From Heterotrichella gracilis (Eukaryota; Sar; Xanthophyceae; Tribonematales; Xanthonemataceae), in the NCBI GenBank assembly GCA_032358255.1, contig JAULBX010025719.1, positions 1-57,443 of the forward strand: a DNA stretch of 57,443 bases. The letters run 5' to 3'. The position numbers and the translations under genes were made by a program. A model generated the notes under the pieces. That model was not told the origin of the DNA, made no database searches, and was given only the letters and a program-made list of their open reading frames with translations. Shown here in pieces: positions 1 to 8,750 of this stretch (position 1 is its first letter; each line of letters opens with the position of its first letter).

Positions 1-1113
1 AATTATACGGAGGTTATTCATGAATTATATTCCAAATCAGAATCACTTCAAAAAGCCGAGCAATTGATTGAAAACCATTTTAATTATTTGCATGCCTTTA
101 CACTTGATATGTTTACTGCCAACGAAGAAAAGGCCATACATGCACAAGGCGAATTGTTAAGCACTGCTATGTTTCATTATTATCTGGAAGAACAGGGCGT
201 TTCGTCAGTGTTATTGCCGGCCTTGAATTTTATGCGCATTGATGCCAATGATGAACCGGATATGGTTTACATAGAAAAATATTTAACTGAAGAATTACAA
301 AAACATCCTGGCGCTAATTTGTTTATTACCCAAGGTTATATTTGCCGTAATGTGTTTGGCGAAATAGATAATTTAAAACGCGGAGGGAGTGATTACACGG
401 CCTCTATAGTTGGTGCAGCCATTATGAGTCCGGAAATACAAATATGGACGGATATTGACGGAATGCACAACAACGATCCCAGAATTGTCAATAAAACACA
501 TCCTATTAAAGAATTAAGTTTTGATGAAGCCGCTGAGTTAGCCTATTTTGGTGCCAAGATCTTACATCCAACCTGCATTTTACCGGCTAAAAAACGCAAC
601 ATTCCGGTTCGATTGAAGAACACCATGCAACCGGAAGCTTCGGGGACTTTGATTGCCAATATTAATACTAATGAAGGCATTAAGGCTGTTGCTGCAAAAG
701 ATGGGATTACAGCGATCAATATTAAAAGTGACCGAATGTTATTGGCTCATGGTTTTTTACGCGCTGTGTTTGAGATCTTTGAACGTTACAAAACACCCAT
801 CGATATGATCACCACGAGTGAGGTAGCGGTATCACTTACCATTGACACGGTTAAAAATTTAGCACACATTACCAAAGAACTGAAAGAAATTGCGGTGGTG
901 GAGATTGATGAAAATCAAACCATCATTTGTATTGTGGGTCAATTGCCGAAGGACAAATCGGGTTATGCGACCAAAGTGCTGGAAGCTTTACGAAACATTC
1001 CTTTGCGAATGGTTTCATACGGAGGCAGTGCCAATAATATCTCTGTTCTGGTTAACGGAAATCTTAAGCAGGATGCCTTGAAGGCTTTAAATAGCGGACT
1101 CTTTAACTATTAA
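1..1113 (+). CDS. lysC: Aspartate kinase, 5' truncated by the window edge
   Basis: Phosphorylates aspartate, the first step toward lysine, threonine and methionine. The reading frame is open to base 1, so the N-terminal lysine-binding part of the kinase domain lies outside the window. Seen here are the kinase motif SDYTASIVGAA (about nt 388-420) and WTDIDGM, followed by two ACT regulatory domains from about nt 690 to the stop. The ACT domains suggest feedback control by an amino acid end product. A TTG at 64 can be read as a start but is inside the domain and is not one. The stop is followed after 11 bases by lysA, which fits a lysine-type isozyme in one operon. Confidence 0.93.
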   Translation, partial: NYTEVIHELYSKSESLQKAEQLIENHFNYLHAFTLDMFTANEEKAIHAQGELLSTAMFHYYLEEQGVSSVLLPALNFMRIDANDEPDMVYIEKYLTEELQKHPGANLFITQGYICRNVFGEIDNLKRGGSDYTASIVGAAIMSPEIQIWTDIDGMHNNDPRIVNKTHPIKELSFDEAAELAYFGAKILHPTCILPAKKRNIPVRLKNTMQPEASGTLIANINTNEGIKAVAAKDGITAINIKSDRMLLAHGFLRAVFEIFERYKTPIDMITTSEVAVSLTIDTVKNLAHITKELKEIAVVEIDENQTIICIVGQLPKDKSGYATKVLEALRNIPLRMVSYGGSANNISVLVNGNLKQDALKALNSGLFNY

Positions 1114-1124
1114 TTCCATTAAAA

Positions 1125-2282
1125 ATGTTTAGCAAAAAAGTAGTTACACGTTTTAACTCCCTTGAAACACCTTTTTATTATTACGATACAAAGCTATTGG
1201 AGCAAACCTTAGCGGCCATTAAAAAAGCCTCCCCTTCCTCGTACCACATCCATTATGCCTTAAAAGCCAATGCCCACCCTACTCTCTTAAGGTATATTCG
1301 AGAGGCAGGCTTCGGTGCCGATTGTGTGAGCGGCAATGAGGTGAAGCGCGCCATTGAATGTGGATTTGATAAGGAGAAAGTAGTATTTGCCGGTGTTGGT
1401 AAAAGTGACAAGGAAATAAACTATGCTCTTGATCAATTGATTTTTTGCTTCAATGTTGAAAGCATACATGAATTAAAAGTAATTAATGAGCTGGCAAAGG
1501 CTCAAAATCGTCGGGCTTCCATCGCACTCAGGATCAATCCCAATGTGGATGCATATACGCATAAATACATTACCACCGGATTGGAAGAAAATAAATTCGG
1601 CATTAATCCCTATGAATTTGATGCTGTGCTGGAAGAACTGAAGAAACTCGAGCACATTCAATTCACCGGTCTTCATTTTCATATCGGCTCTCAGATTCAA
1701 GACATGACTGCCTTTAAAAATTTATGTCTGCGAGCCAATGAGATCAACAAATGGTTTATGTCAAAAGGGTATACACCTCAGCACATTAATTTAGGTGGTG
1801 GTTTAGGGATCGATTACATAGAGCCGGATACACATGCTATTGTTGACTTTGACGCATATTTTAATGTTTTCAAACAGTTTCTTGAATTACTTCCGCAACA
1901 ACAGGTTCACTTTGAATTAGGACGTTGCATCATTGCACAATGTGGCAGTTTGATCAGCCGTGTGTTGTATATTAAGAACGGTATCAATACTAATTTTGCC
2001 ATATTGGATGCCGGTATGACAGAATTGATAAGACCTGCGCTCTATCAAGCTTATCATAAAATAGAAAACATCAGTGCAGATCCATCCAATAAAACCGAAA
2101 AGTATGATGTGGTAGGACCCATTTGCGAGAGCAGTGATTGTTTTGGAAAAGCGATTGTGCTGCCTAAAACGCAGCGCGGTGATCTGATAGCGATCAGAAG
2201 CGCAGGTGCCTACGGAGAAGTGATGAGCAACCGGTATAATCTGAGAGACGGTGTTACCTCCGTTTTTAGTTCAGAAGATTAA
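1125..2282 (+). CDS. lysA: Diaminopimelate decarboxylase
   Basis: PLP enzyme that converts meso-diaminopimelate to lysine in the cytoplasm. The protein has 385 residues. The PLP lysine is K47 in HYALKAN, the glycine-rich phosphate loop is LGGGLGIDY, and the C-terminal active-site cysteine motif is GPICESSDCFGK. This is the alanine-racemase-like barrel followed by a C-terminal sheet domain. It lies 11 bases after lysC, so the two genes form a lysine module. Its TAA overlaps the stop codon of the convergent potassium channel gene (2279-2282). The length is slightly below the usual 400-420 residues because the N-terminus is short. Confidence 0.95.
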   Translation: MFSKKVVTRFNSLETPFYYYDTKLLEQTLAAIKKASPSSYHIHYALKANAHPTLLRYIREAGFGADCVSGNEVKRAIECGFDKEKVVFAGVGKSDKEINYALDQLIFCFNVESIHELKVINELAKAQNRRASIALRINPNVDAYTHKYITTGLEENKFGINPYEFDAVLEELKKLEHIQFTGLHFHIGSQIQDMTAFKNLCLRANEINKWFMSKGYTPQHINLGGGLGIDYIEPDTHAIVDFDAYFNVFKQFLELLPQQQVHFELGRCIIAQCGSLISRVLYIKNGINTNFAILDAGMTELIRPALYQAYHKIENISADPSNKTEKYDVVGPICESSDCFGKAIVLPKTQRGDLIAIRSAGAYGEVMSNRYNLRDGVTSVFSSED

Positions 2283-3223
2283 ACAAGTGAATCGTATAAA
2301 TGGATGTCTGTTACAGAGATCTTTACAGCACCTTCGGCAGTTGCTTCTGTTTTAAGCGGTTTAAATTTAGCCTTTTCAATCAACTCATCCGTTTTATAGG
2401 AATTTCTTGAATACACTGTTTGTGAATAGGTATCATTGATGGCCCGAATAAGGATTATAATTTCGGCATCTCGTTCCATCATATCTTGTTTTGTCAGTCC
2501 GTATAATGGGCTTTCTTCATTAATGTGGTGAACAATCGTCCAACTCATAGCCAAAAAATTAATTTTACTGATCTCCAATTTTAAATTCACAAATTCACGT
2601 TTATTTGTTTCAGGATTATTCATGGTAAGATTGACATTCGCTTCCGACTCTATTAATTCATATTGTTTTTGATTTGCCACTCGAAACATGAGTCCTGTTG
2701 CCTCTTTGTAAGGAGAAATTAAAATATTCTTACTGTACACAATGTGTGACTTTGGTCTTGAAAAGCGACCATACAATACCCCGGTGGCGAGTGCAAAACT
2801 TAATAAACCCAGCAATGATTCAACGGCGGCAGCAATGCTGGCAGCGTTGCCAATAGGATAAATATGACCATATCCTAAGGTAGTAATGGTTTGAGCGCTG
2901 AAAAAAAAGAGTCCCAGGTATTTATTCCATTCAGAGGTATTCTCTACATCCAAACCACCAAAGTGTTCTACGCCCACTAAATAATAAACACCGGCAAATA
3001 AAAAGTTAATGGCGATGTAAGAAGAAATAATTAAAAGGATGAGTTGGCCTACTGATGCTGAGATCATAGAATGGTAGAGATCTGTGTTATTGATCCATCC
3101 CATCCCCGATCGTTTGACATTTATTTTGCCATTGCGATTAAGAAACCGCACCGATTCGTTATAGTTCTTAGACCCGAAGCCCAGTTCGCGTTCATCGGAC
3201 TGTTTAATTTTTATTTTCACCAT
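2279..3223 (-). CDS. Inward-rectifier (KirBac-type) potassium channel
   Basis: Two-helix potassium channel of the inner membrane, 314 residues. The selectivity filter is TLGYG at residues 115-119, placed between an outer helix (about 57-83) and an inner helix (about 127-152). An amphipathic slide helix (about 47-56) precedes them. The rest (about 158-314) is the cytoplasmic immunoglobulin-like domain typical of Kir channels, including FRVANQK and LSWTIVHHI-like blocks. No neighbour gives a specific role. It converges on lysA with overlapping stop codons and is divergent from the Sco gene, leaving 33 bases between the two start codons. Confidence 0.93.
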   Translation of the reverse strand: MVKIKIKQSDERELGFGSKNYNESVRFLNRNGKINVKRSGMGWINNTDLYHSMISASVGQLILLIISSYIAINFLFAGVYYLVGVEHFGGLDVENTSEWNKYLGLFFFSAQTITTLGYGHIYPIGNAASIAAAVESLLGLLSFALATGVLYGRFSRPKSHIVYSKNILISPYKEATGLMFRVANQKQYELIESEANVNLTMNNPETNKREFVNLKLEISKINFLAMSWTIVHHINEESPLYGLTKQDMMERDAEIIILIRAINDTYSQTVYSRNSYKTDELIEKAKFKPLKTEATAEGAVKISVTDIHLYDSLV

Positions 3224-3256
3224 AATTAAAATTTACGCGTAATTTTGCACTGTCTT

Positions 3257-3925
3257 ATGAAGTCTAAATTTAGTTATTATTGGTTACTTTTTTTATTGCC
3301 TTTATTTTTTGTTTTCTGGTATTTTCTATCCAATTCTGAAAACAAGCCTCTCCGCTATCTGGCTTATTATGGACCAAAAAAATTCATTAAACAAAATGAT
3401 ACCGGATACCATCGTATTCCTGAATTTAGTTTTGTGGATCAAAACAATGAAGTGGTAAATAGTCAACGCGTAAAAAACAAAATTTATGTCTGTGAGTACT
3501 TTTTTACAACCTGTCAAAGTATTTGTCCGATCATGAACAAAAAGCTTGAACAGGTTTATGCTACTTTTAAGGATAAGGAAGATTTTATGATCCTTTCGCA
3601 CACCGTAGATCCTGAAACGGATAGTATTTCGGTTTTAAAAGCCTATGCACTTTCGCATGGTGTCACCGACAAACGCTGGTTATTTGTGACCGGAACAAAA
3701 CAACATTTGTATGAATTAGCCAGAAAAGGATATCTGTTAAATGCAGAAGAAGGTAATGGCGGAACCGAAGATTTTATTCACACACAAAACTTTGCGCTTA
3801 TTGATAAAGAGCAACACATTCGTGGTTATTACGATGGCACCGACAGTGCCGAAGTCAGTCATTTAATAAGGGACATCAAGTTACTTTACCAGGAATATGA
3901 CTATAGGGAAAAGAATCGCCATTAG
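3257..3925 (+). CDS. SCO1/SenC/PrrC family copper protein
   Basis: Membrane-anchored thioredoxin-fold protein that delivers copper to the CuA centre of cytochrome c oxidase, or acts as a thiol reductase for it. The 222-residue protein has one N-terminal membrane anchor (about residues 6-24). The copper ligands C86 and C90 lie in TTCQSICP, and the distal ligand H175 is in DFIHTQNF. I chose the ATG at 3257. The upstream TTG at 3245 would add four residues without benefit. A TAATTTTG sequence at 3240-3247 could be a -7 element, giving an almost leaderless transcript. The next gene overlaps it by 29 bases, pointing to translational coupling with the TlpA-like protein. Confidence 0.9.
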   Translation: MKSKFSYYWLLFLLPLFFVFWYFLSNSENKPLRYLAYYGPKKFIKQNDTGYHRIPEFSFVDQNNEVVNSQRVKNKIYVCEYFFTTCQSICPIMNKKLEQVYATFKDKEDFMILSHTVDPETDSISVLKAYALSHGVTDKRWLFVTGTKQHLYELARKGYLLNAEEGNGGTEDFIHTQNFALIDKEQHIRGYYDGTDSAEVSHLIRDIKLLYQEYDYREKNRH

Positions 3926-4373
3926 TTTGATGCTGATAAGCGCCTTTGCATCGGCACAAAACTTTAGGGGCATCTATAAGATTGACCGGCTCTTATCAAG
4001 AATCGATCATCGAGACACTCTTTATGTGATCAATTTTTGGGCCACCTGGTGTAAGCCTTGTGTACAGGAACTTCCCAGTTTTGATAGTTTGCATGTAATA
4101 AGTAAAAACAAAACTGTTAAAGTTATTCTGGTAAGTCTTGATTTTAGTGAAGATACTGAAAAAAAGGTCAAACCTTTTTTATTAAAACAAGGTATTAGGG
4201 CCGAATGTATTCTATTGGATGAGGTTAACGGGAATAATTTTATCAGCAAGATCTCATCCGAATGGACCGGCGCCATTCCGGCCACCTTATTCAAAAAAGG
4301 CGATCAGCAAAAATTCGTAGAGAAAAAAATGAATCTCAAAGAAATTGAGAAACAACTAAACGGCTTCCATTAA
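3897..4373 (+). CDS. TlpA/ResA-like thioredoxin, exported
   Basis: Periplasmic thiol-disulfide oxidoreductase of 158 residues. An N-terminal signal sequence (about 1-20, ending AFASA) is followed by a thioredoxin fold with the active site WCKPC (C52, C55) and the cis-proline region GAIPAT. Such proteins reduce cysteines of apo-cytochrome c or of Sco and CuA proteins, which fits the overlapping sco gene upstream. The ATG at 3897 is inside the sco coding region and has AGGAA just before it. The domain is short compared with full TlpA (about 180-200 residues) but complete. Confidence 0.88.
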   Translation: MTIGKRIAISLMLISAFASAQNFRGIYKIDRLLSRIDHRDTLYVINFWATWCKPCVQELPSFDSLHVISKNKTVKVILVSLDFSEDTEKKVKPFLLKQGIRAECILLDEVNGNNFISKISSEWTGAIPATLFKKGDQQKFVEKKMNLKEIEKQLNGFH

Positions 4374-4413
4374 TTTTTTCAAGAGTATACTTTACTTGAT
4401 TATTACCCCTGAA

Positions 4414-4439
4414 TAGACAATTAAAAAAACAATTGTCTA
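4414..4439. repeat. Inverted repeat 1 of a triple foldback
   Basis: Perfect arms TAGACAATT (4414-4422) and AATTGTCTA (4431-4439) around an A-rich loop. It lies between the convergent genes ending at 4373 and 4569. There is no T-tract after the stem on either strand, so a classical terminator is not shown. Confidence 0.7.
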
Positions 4440-4446
4440 CGATGTA

Positions 4447-4500
4447 AGTAATAGTAAGCATTTCAGGGTATATTATCGATTTGAAATGCTAACTATTACT
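4447..4500. repeat. Inverted repeat 2 of a triple foldback
   Basis: Arms of 19 bases at 4447-4465 and 4482-4500 with one mismatch. The first arm contains AGTAATAGT and AAGCATTTCA. It is separated from foldback 1 by seven bases. Confidence 0.75.
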
Positions 4501-4511
4501 AAATCGGGGTT

Positions 4512-4569
4512 ATCCGCACTAAGACAGTAGTTCGCTATAAAAATCAGCTTCTACTGTCTAAATGCGGAT
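4512..4569. repeat. Inverted repeat 3 of a triple foldback
   Basis: Arms of 19 bases at 4512-4530 (ATCCGCACTAAGACAGTAG) and 4551-4569 with two mismatches, separated by 20 bases. The right arm touches the stop codon of the lipoprotein gene on the minus strand. It may act with its two neighbours to end transcription from both sides. Confidence 0.75.
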
Positions 4570-5702
4570 TAAGGTTTATAACCAACAGCGATCACCCCAT
4601 CTGCGTTCATTAAAGTTATTTGTCGGCTACCATTTTGAAGCACACAATTAAATTTCACCTTCACGCTTTTGGTAGGTGTACCATGTGCATCGTTCTTATA
4701 ATCAGAAACGGAAATAATCTCCAGATTGCTTGATGCCGGTTGAGCAACATTTCGCGAAGAAAAAACGGTACCATCTGGTTCGGTCAATAGAACAGTGGCT
4801 GTGGCAAAGAAAGTGGAATTTTGCACTTCTGAAAAAGTAGCGCTGTAGTTAGCTTCGCAAACAGAACCATTAGTGGCATCCAATTGATAATAGGAATAAC
4901 AAGTATCTGATGTTTTGAGGTCGACCAACATTAAGCTAATTAGGTATTTGCCCGGATTAAATAAATGAGTCGGCGATTTCATAGAAGAGGTATAACCATC
5001 CGAAGCTTTCCAGGCACAACTAAATGTACTTCCGGTATAAGGAAGAGGATATGAAAAGGTGTACTTAAATTCAGGCGTTGTGGTATCGCGTTTGGCTATA
5101 ATTTTTGTTTGGAGCCTGCTTCCCACTCTAAAAACATTTGTATGTGTAGTAGCGCAGCCACCAATATTATCATCATATTTCATAGTGACCGAATACGATT
5201 TGCCAATAGGTAATTCTTCGCTGATGGAATACCCTGAAAAGTTTCTGATATCACCCATGCCGTCATTTAACTCCCATTGATAGGAAGAGGATGGATTAAA
5301 TGCTTTATCGGCTTTGAAGGTTAATTTTTGGGAAGTGCCTTGAATAAATTGATTGTTCAACAAATGAGAACCCAGTTTCAAAATACTGTCCACCTTCATG
5401 CTCGCATTTGGCATGGAAGGCAGTGCGTCATTAAAAAGCAAACTAATGGCATTTCCCTTCATTGTTGTTCCTGCTGACTGCAAGAGATCGCCTTGCAGCA
5501 CATACACCATGGAGGTATCTTGTGACCAGTTAGTTGACATAAAATAATCATTATTACCCGCTTCAATTCGCTGACTGGTTCCATTGAGGAAATAGTTGAG
5601 GTAAAAGACAGGTTCTTCTGAGTTTTGCACCGGCAATTCTTTCTTTTTGCAAGAAGAAAAACCCATGACCAGAAGTGTCAGATAAAGTACCGTTTTTTTC
5701 AT
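4569..5702 (-). CDS. Lipoprotein with PKD-like domain
   Basis: Exported lipoprotein of 377 residues. The signal peptide ends in a lipobox (MGFSSCKKK, C18) typical of Bacteroidota lipoproteins. Two beta-sandwich segments resemble PKD domains: YQWELNDGMGD (about residue 140) and CAWKASDGYTSS (about 225), each followed by a sequence like the PKD 'G-Y-S-V' strand. Such domains usually bind proteins or glycans at the surface. It is the last gene of the ECF sigma operon, starting two bases after the barrel protein stop. I do not recognise a specific family. A surface role tied to the barrel protein upstream is inferred from the operon. Confidence 0.75.
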   Translation of the reverse strand: MKKTVLYLTLLVMGFSSCKKKELPVQNSEEPVFYLNYFLNGTSQRIEAGNNDYFMSTNWSQDTSMVYVLQGDLLQSAGTTMKGNAISLLFNDALPSMPNASMKVDSILKLGSHLLNNQFIQGTSQKLTFKADKAFNPSSSYQWELNDGMGDIRNFSGYSISEELPIGKSYSVTMKYDDNIGGCATTHTNVFRVGSRLQTKIIAKRDTTTPEFKYTFSYPLPYTGSTFSCAWKASDGYTSSMKSPTHLFNPGKYLISLMLVDLKTSDTCYSYYQLDATNGSVCEANYSATFSEVQNSTFFATATVLLTEPDGTVFSSRNVAQPASSNLEIISVSDYKNDAHGTPTKSVKVKFNCVLQNGSRQITLMNADGVIAVGYKP

Positions 5703-5703
5703 T

Positions 5704-7164
5704 TTATTTATCGAAAATGGTGTATGTTAAACCCAAGCGCAGACCAATGGTTTGTTCAGTTGAATTTGTTTCGCTCGTGTTATTAAATAAATCGCTTAAG
5801 CCGTAAACCGCTTCAGCATTGATGCCGATTCGTTTGCTAAACTTTAAAGCATAATTCGCGGTAAGCATATAATTATACTGATTAATGCCCTCGTAAATAC
5901 CCTTTTCAGTGGAGCTGTTCAGTATTATTTTCGCATTATCCTGATAATAATATGATTCTGAATGAGTGTTTGCACTAAAGGCATAAGCTGCGTTAAATCC
6001 TAATCCAATAATATTTGAACTATTAATTGCATAATTGACTTTTATTGGAATGGCTGCGTAATACAATTGATTACAAGTGACAACGGTATAAACTGAGATA
6101 GAACCAAAATCATATTCTTTATGTGAAGAGGTATAATAAGGTTCATCCATATTGGCAAAATTATACACTTGTGCTCCTATGCCAATACTAAACTTATTAT
6201 TGAGATAAAATCCATAGTTGATCCCGCCGAAATAATCCAGTCCTTTACCATCTGTGCCGGCATTGGTATTCCAGCCTAACATATAGGCAATTCCTGCTTC
6301 GATGTTTAAATAATGTGTTTTTGCTTTCTGCTTAAAGTAGGCATCGTCATATTTAATCATAGACAACATGTTTTCTGTTTGCAAAGATCTTTCCTGGAAG
6401 GTATAAGGCAAACTTAAATTAAAAGCACTTAATTGATCAACGGTGGTTTGATCGCTGAGTGTGGCCGATTCATTTTTTATTTCTGCCTGAGCCGCTAGTT
6501 CAGTTTCTGAAACGTTTGTTTCATTTGTTTGTTGTGATTGGGCAGAAGAAGCGTTCACCGGTGGTATGATACCAGCCCCAATAACAGGTACTGAAGGCTC
6601 ATTGCTGGCGCTGTTGTGAGAGGCTTCTACCGGAGCAGATGATTGAGATACTGTAGGATCGATCGTTTGTTCATCCTCCGCTTGCGTTGCGCTGTATTGA
6701 GCGGATTCCGGTTGTTTTTTTTGTGATGGTGATGGTGATTCAGATAATGTCTCTTTGGAAGCAAGGTCCTTTTTTATGGATTGATTGTTAGTGTACGCCT
6801 GAGATGCCGCCTCACCAGATGTAATGGAACTGTTGCTTGGATCAGATTGAGGATTGTTCAAGCTATTTGTTGAAGCCTGCTCCAGGTTTTCGCTTGAACG
6901 TGATTGACTTTTTTCATTTGATACAGCCACTTGGGTTGGAGTACTTTCATTTTTAAGCAAAAGAAAGGCCATTGTAACAACAGAAGCCAAAGCAGCAAAA
7001 GCCAAAGCAGGCTTTAATCTCTTTTTGAAGGTTACGAGTCGTGTCGCTTTCCTCTCCGCATCAATCAATGTGCTGGCCTGTTCCCAATGCTTTGCCTCAA
7101 AGGGATATTCCATTTCCTCTGATTTTTGGCGGATTATCTTATCAAATTCTTCTTCAAAACTCAT
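5704..7164 (-). CDS. Membrane protein: anti-sigma-like N-terminus, low-complexity linker, outer membrane barrel
   Basis: 486 residues in three parts. Residues 1-46 are charged and cytoplasmic (FEEEFDKIIRQKSEEM, then HWEQASTLID), followed by one transmembrane helix (about 50-68). A Ser/Thr/Gln/Asn-rich linker occupies about 70-250. The C-terminal part (about 280-486) has alternating aromatic strands and ends GLTYTIFDK, as in PorT-like or OmpW-like outer membrane barrels. Just downstream of an ECF sigma gene, the N-terminal part is a good candidate for a sigma-binding segment. If so, one chain would reach from the cytoplasm through the inner membrane to the outer membrane. The domain reading is mine; the family is not one I can name. 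Confidence 0.7.
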   Translation of the reverse strand: MSFEEEFDKIIRQKSEEMEYPFEAKHWEQASTLIDAERKATRLVTFKKRLKPALAFAALASVVTMAFLLLKNESTPTQVAVSNEKSQSRSSENLEQASTNSLNNPQSDPSNSSITSGEAASQAYTNNQSIKKDLASKETLSESPSPSQKKQPESAQYSATQAEDEQTIDPTVSQSSAPVEASHNSASNEPSVPVIGAGIIPPVNASSAQSQQTNETNVSETELAAQAEIKNESATLSDQTTVDQLSAFNLSLPYTFQERSLQTENMLSMIKYDDAYFKQKAKTHYLNIEAGIAYMLGWNTNAGTDGKGLDYFGGINYGFYLNNKFSIGIGAQVYNFANMDEPYYTSSHKEYDFGSISVYTVVTCNQLYYAAIPIKVNYAINSSNIIGLGFNAAYAFSANTHSESYYYQDNAKIILNSSTEKGIYEGINQYNYMLTANYALKFSKRIGINAEAVYGLSDLFNNTSETNSTEQTIGLRLGLTYTIFDK

Positions 7165-7174
7165 CTTAGTTCCA

Positions 7175-7726
7175 TTATACTTTTGTTAATACACTATTTT
7201 CTATATACTCTTTCAATTTTTGTCGTGCTGCATTGATGTGCCATTTGGAGGTACCTTCGCTGATCATTAACAACTCGCTGATCTCTTTGTGCGAATAACC
7301 GTCGATGGCAAAAAGATTAAACACTTTTTTAGTTGCCTCCGGAAGCAGATTAATCTGAGAAAGAAGTTGCTGATAGTTTAATTTACTTAATGCTTCGTTT
7401 ACTTCAGAAAAATCGGAGCTATCGTAATACTCACTCACGTAAGTGATCTTTTCTTTTTCCCGTTTATTTTTGCGATACTCGTCAATGAGGGTGTTCACCA
7501 TTACCCTTCTGATCCATGATTTAAAAGGGATTGATGGCTTGTACGTGTTCAAATTAGTGAGGATCTTCAGAAAACCAATATTAAGGGAAGAGGCGGCGCT
7601 ATCTTTATCTTTTGAATAACGCATGCATATACTCATGAGGTAGCTGTACGTCAGTTTATACAATTCAAATTCAGCCTTACGGTCCTGCTTTAAGCACAAG
7701 CTTATCAATTGCGGCTGAATTATCAT
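7175..7726 (-). CDS. ECF-type RNA polymerase sigma factor
   Basis: Sigma-70 family protein of 183 residues that redirects RNA polymerase to a small gene set. Region 2 covers about residues 22-92, with the core-binding helix and the -10 reading part near FKSWIRRVMVNTLIDEYR. Region 4 covers about 118-172, with the helix-turn-helix GYSHKEISELLMISEGTSKWHI. It is the first gene of an operon with the membrane protein (10 bases) and the lipoprotein, so the downstream protein is likely its regulator. The start MIIQPQL at 7726 fits the family length. Confidence 0.92.
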   Translation of the reverse strand: MIIQPQLISLCLKQDRKAEFELYKLTYSYLMSICMRYSKDKDSAASSLNIGFLKILTNLNTYKPSIPFKSWIRRVMVNTLIDEYRKNKREKEKITYVSEYYDSSDFSEVNEALSKLNYQQLLSQINLLPEATKKVFNLFAIDGYSHKEISELLMISEGTSKWHINAARQKLKEYIENSVLTKV

Positions 7727-7829
7727 ATCGTGTAATACCCTATTAACTTATACGTTTAAAGGTACACAAAAGTTGGGTTCCAAAAAAGAACTAAACCAAT
7801 GATAATCAGTGAATTAAAAAGAAAAGAAA

Positions 7830-8675
7830 TTAGTTTTTAAACATTTTGAGTAAAATGCCCAATTTTTCTTTTAATTCTGTACGGGGAATGATCTTATCTA
7901 AGAATCCGTGTTCGAGCACAAACTCTGCTGTTTGAAAGCCTTTAGGAAGGTCTTTTCCAATTGTTTCTTTCACTACACGCGGTCCGGCGAAACCAATTAA
8001 AGAAGCAGGTTCGGCGATGTTAAGATCTCCTAACATGGCATAGCTGGCGGTTACACCTCCGGTAGTCGGGTCGGTGAGCAATGAAATGTATGGAATTTTA
8101 TGTTGCGCCAACTGACTTAATTTGGCTGATGTTTTAGCCATTTGCATTAAAGAGAAGGCGGCTTCCATCATTCGCGCCCCACCGCTTTTTGAAATAATGA
8201 GCAAAGGTGTTTTTGTTTTGATGCAATGATCAATACCGCGAGATATTTTTTCACCCACCACAGAGCCCATACTACCTCCAATGAAGGTAAAATCCATACA
8301 ACAAACTAATAAATCGGAACCATTTACTTTTCCATAACCCGTGCGCAAAGCATCTTTCAGATTTGTTTTACGGATGGTATCGGTTAAACGGTCGGTGTAT
8401 TTTTTTGTATCGGTAAAACTTAAAGGATCTCCACTCACCAGATTTTCATCTAATTCAGTAAAAGCGCCTTCATCAAAAATCACTTCAAAATATTCTTTAC
8501 TGCCAATTTTTTCATGATAACCACATTCTGAACAAACATATTTATTGGAAGTATGATCTTGAACAGTATGAATTTTTTTACAAGAAGGGCATTTGTACCA
8601 AAGGCCTTCCGGCGTTTCCTTCTTTTCTTTTGTAGAAGTAGTAATTCCTTCTTTTAATCGTTTAAACCAACCCAT
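7830..8675 (-). CDS. accD: Acetyl-CoA carboxylase carboxyltransferase beta subunit
   Basis: Carboxyltransferase subunit that, with AccA, moves the carboxyl group from biotin to acetyl-CoA to make malonyl-CoA for fatty acids. It has 281 residues. An N-terminal C4 zinc ribbon (C29, C32, C48, C51; KCPSCKK and VCSECGYH) precedes a crotonase fold with the oxyanion glycines SGGARMMEA and [14 protein letters not shown]. Length and order match the family. It stands alone between a sigma operon and the aldolase gene. Confidence 0.97.
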   Translation of the reverse strand: MGWFKRLKEGITTSTKEKKETPEGLWYKCPSCKKIHTVQDHTSNKYVCSECGYHEKIGSKEYFEVIFDEGAFTELDENLVSGDPLSFTDTKKYTDRLTDTIRKTNLKDALRTGYGKVNGSDLLVCCMDFTFIGGSMGSVVGEKISRGIDHCIKTKTPLLIISKSGGARMMEAAFSLMQMAKTSAKLSQLAQHKIPYISLLTDPTTGGVTASYAMLGDLNIAEPASLIGFAGPRVVKETIGKDLPKGFQTAEFVLEHGFLDKIIPRTELKEKLGILLKMFKN

Positions 8676-8750
8676 TTTTATAAATTTAAGATTTGATGAA
8701 TTTTTGATTTAATGAATCTAAAATTCAATAAATCAAGAAATCAAAAATTA

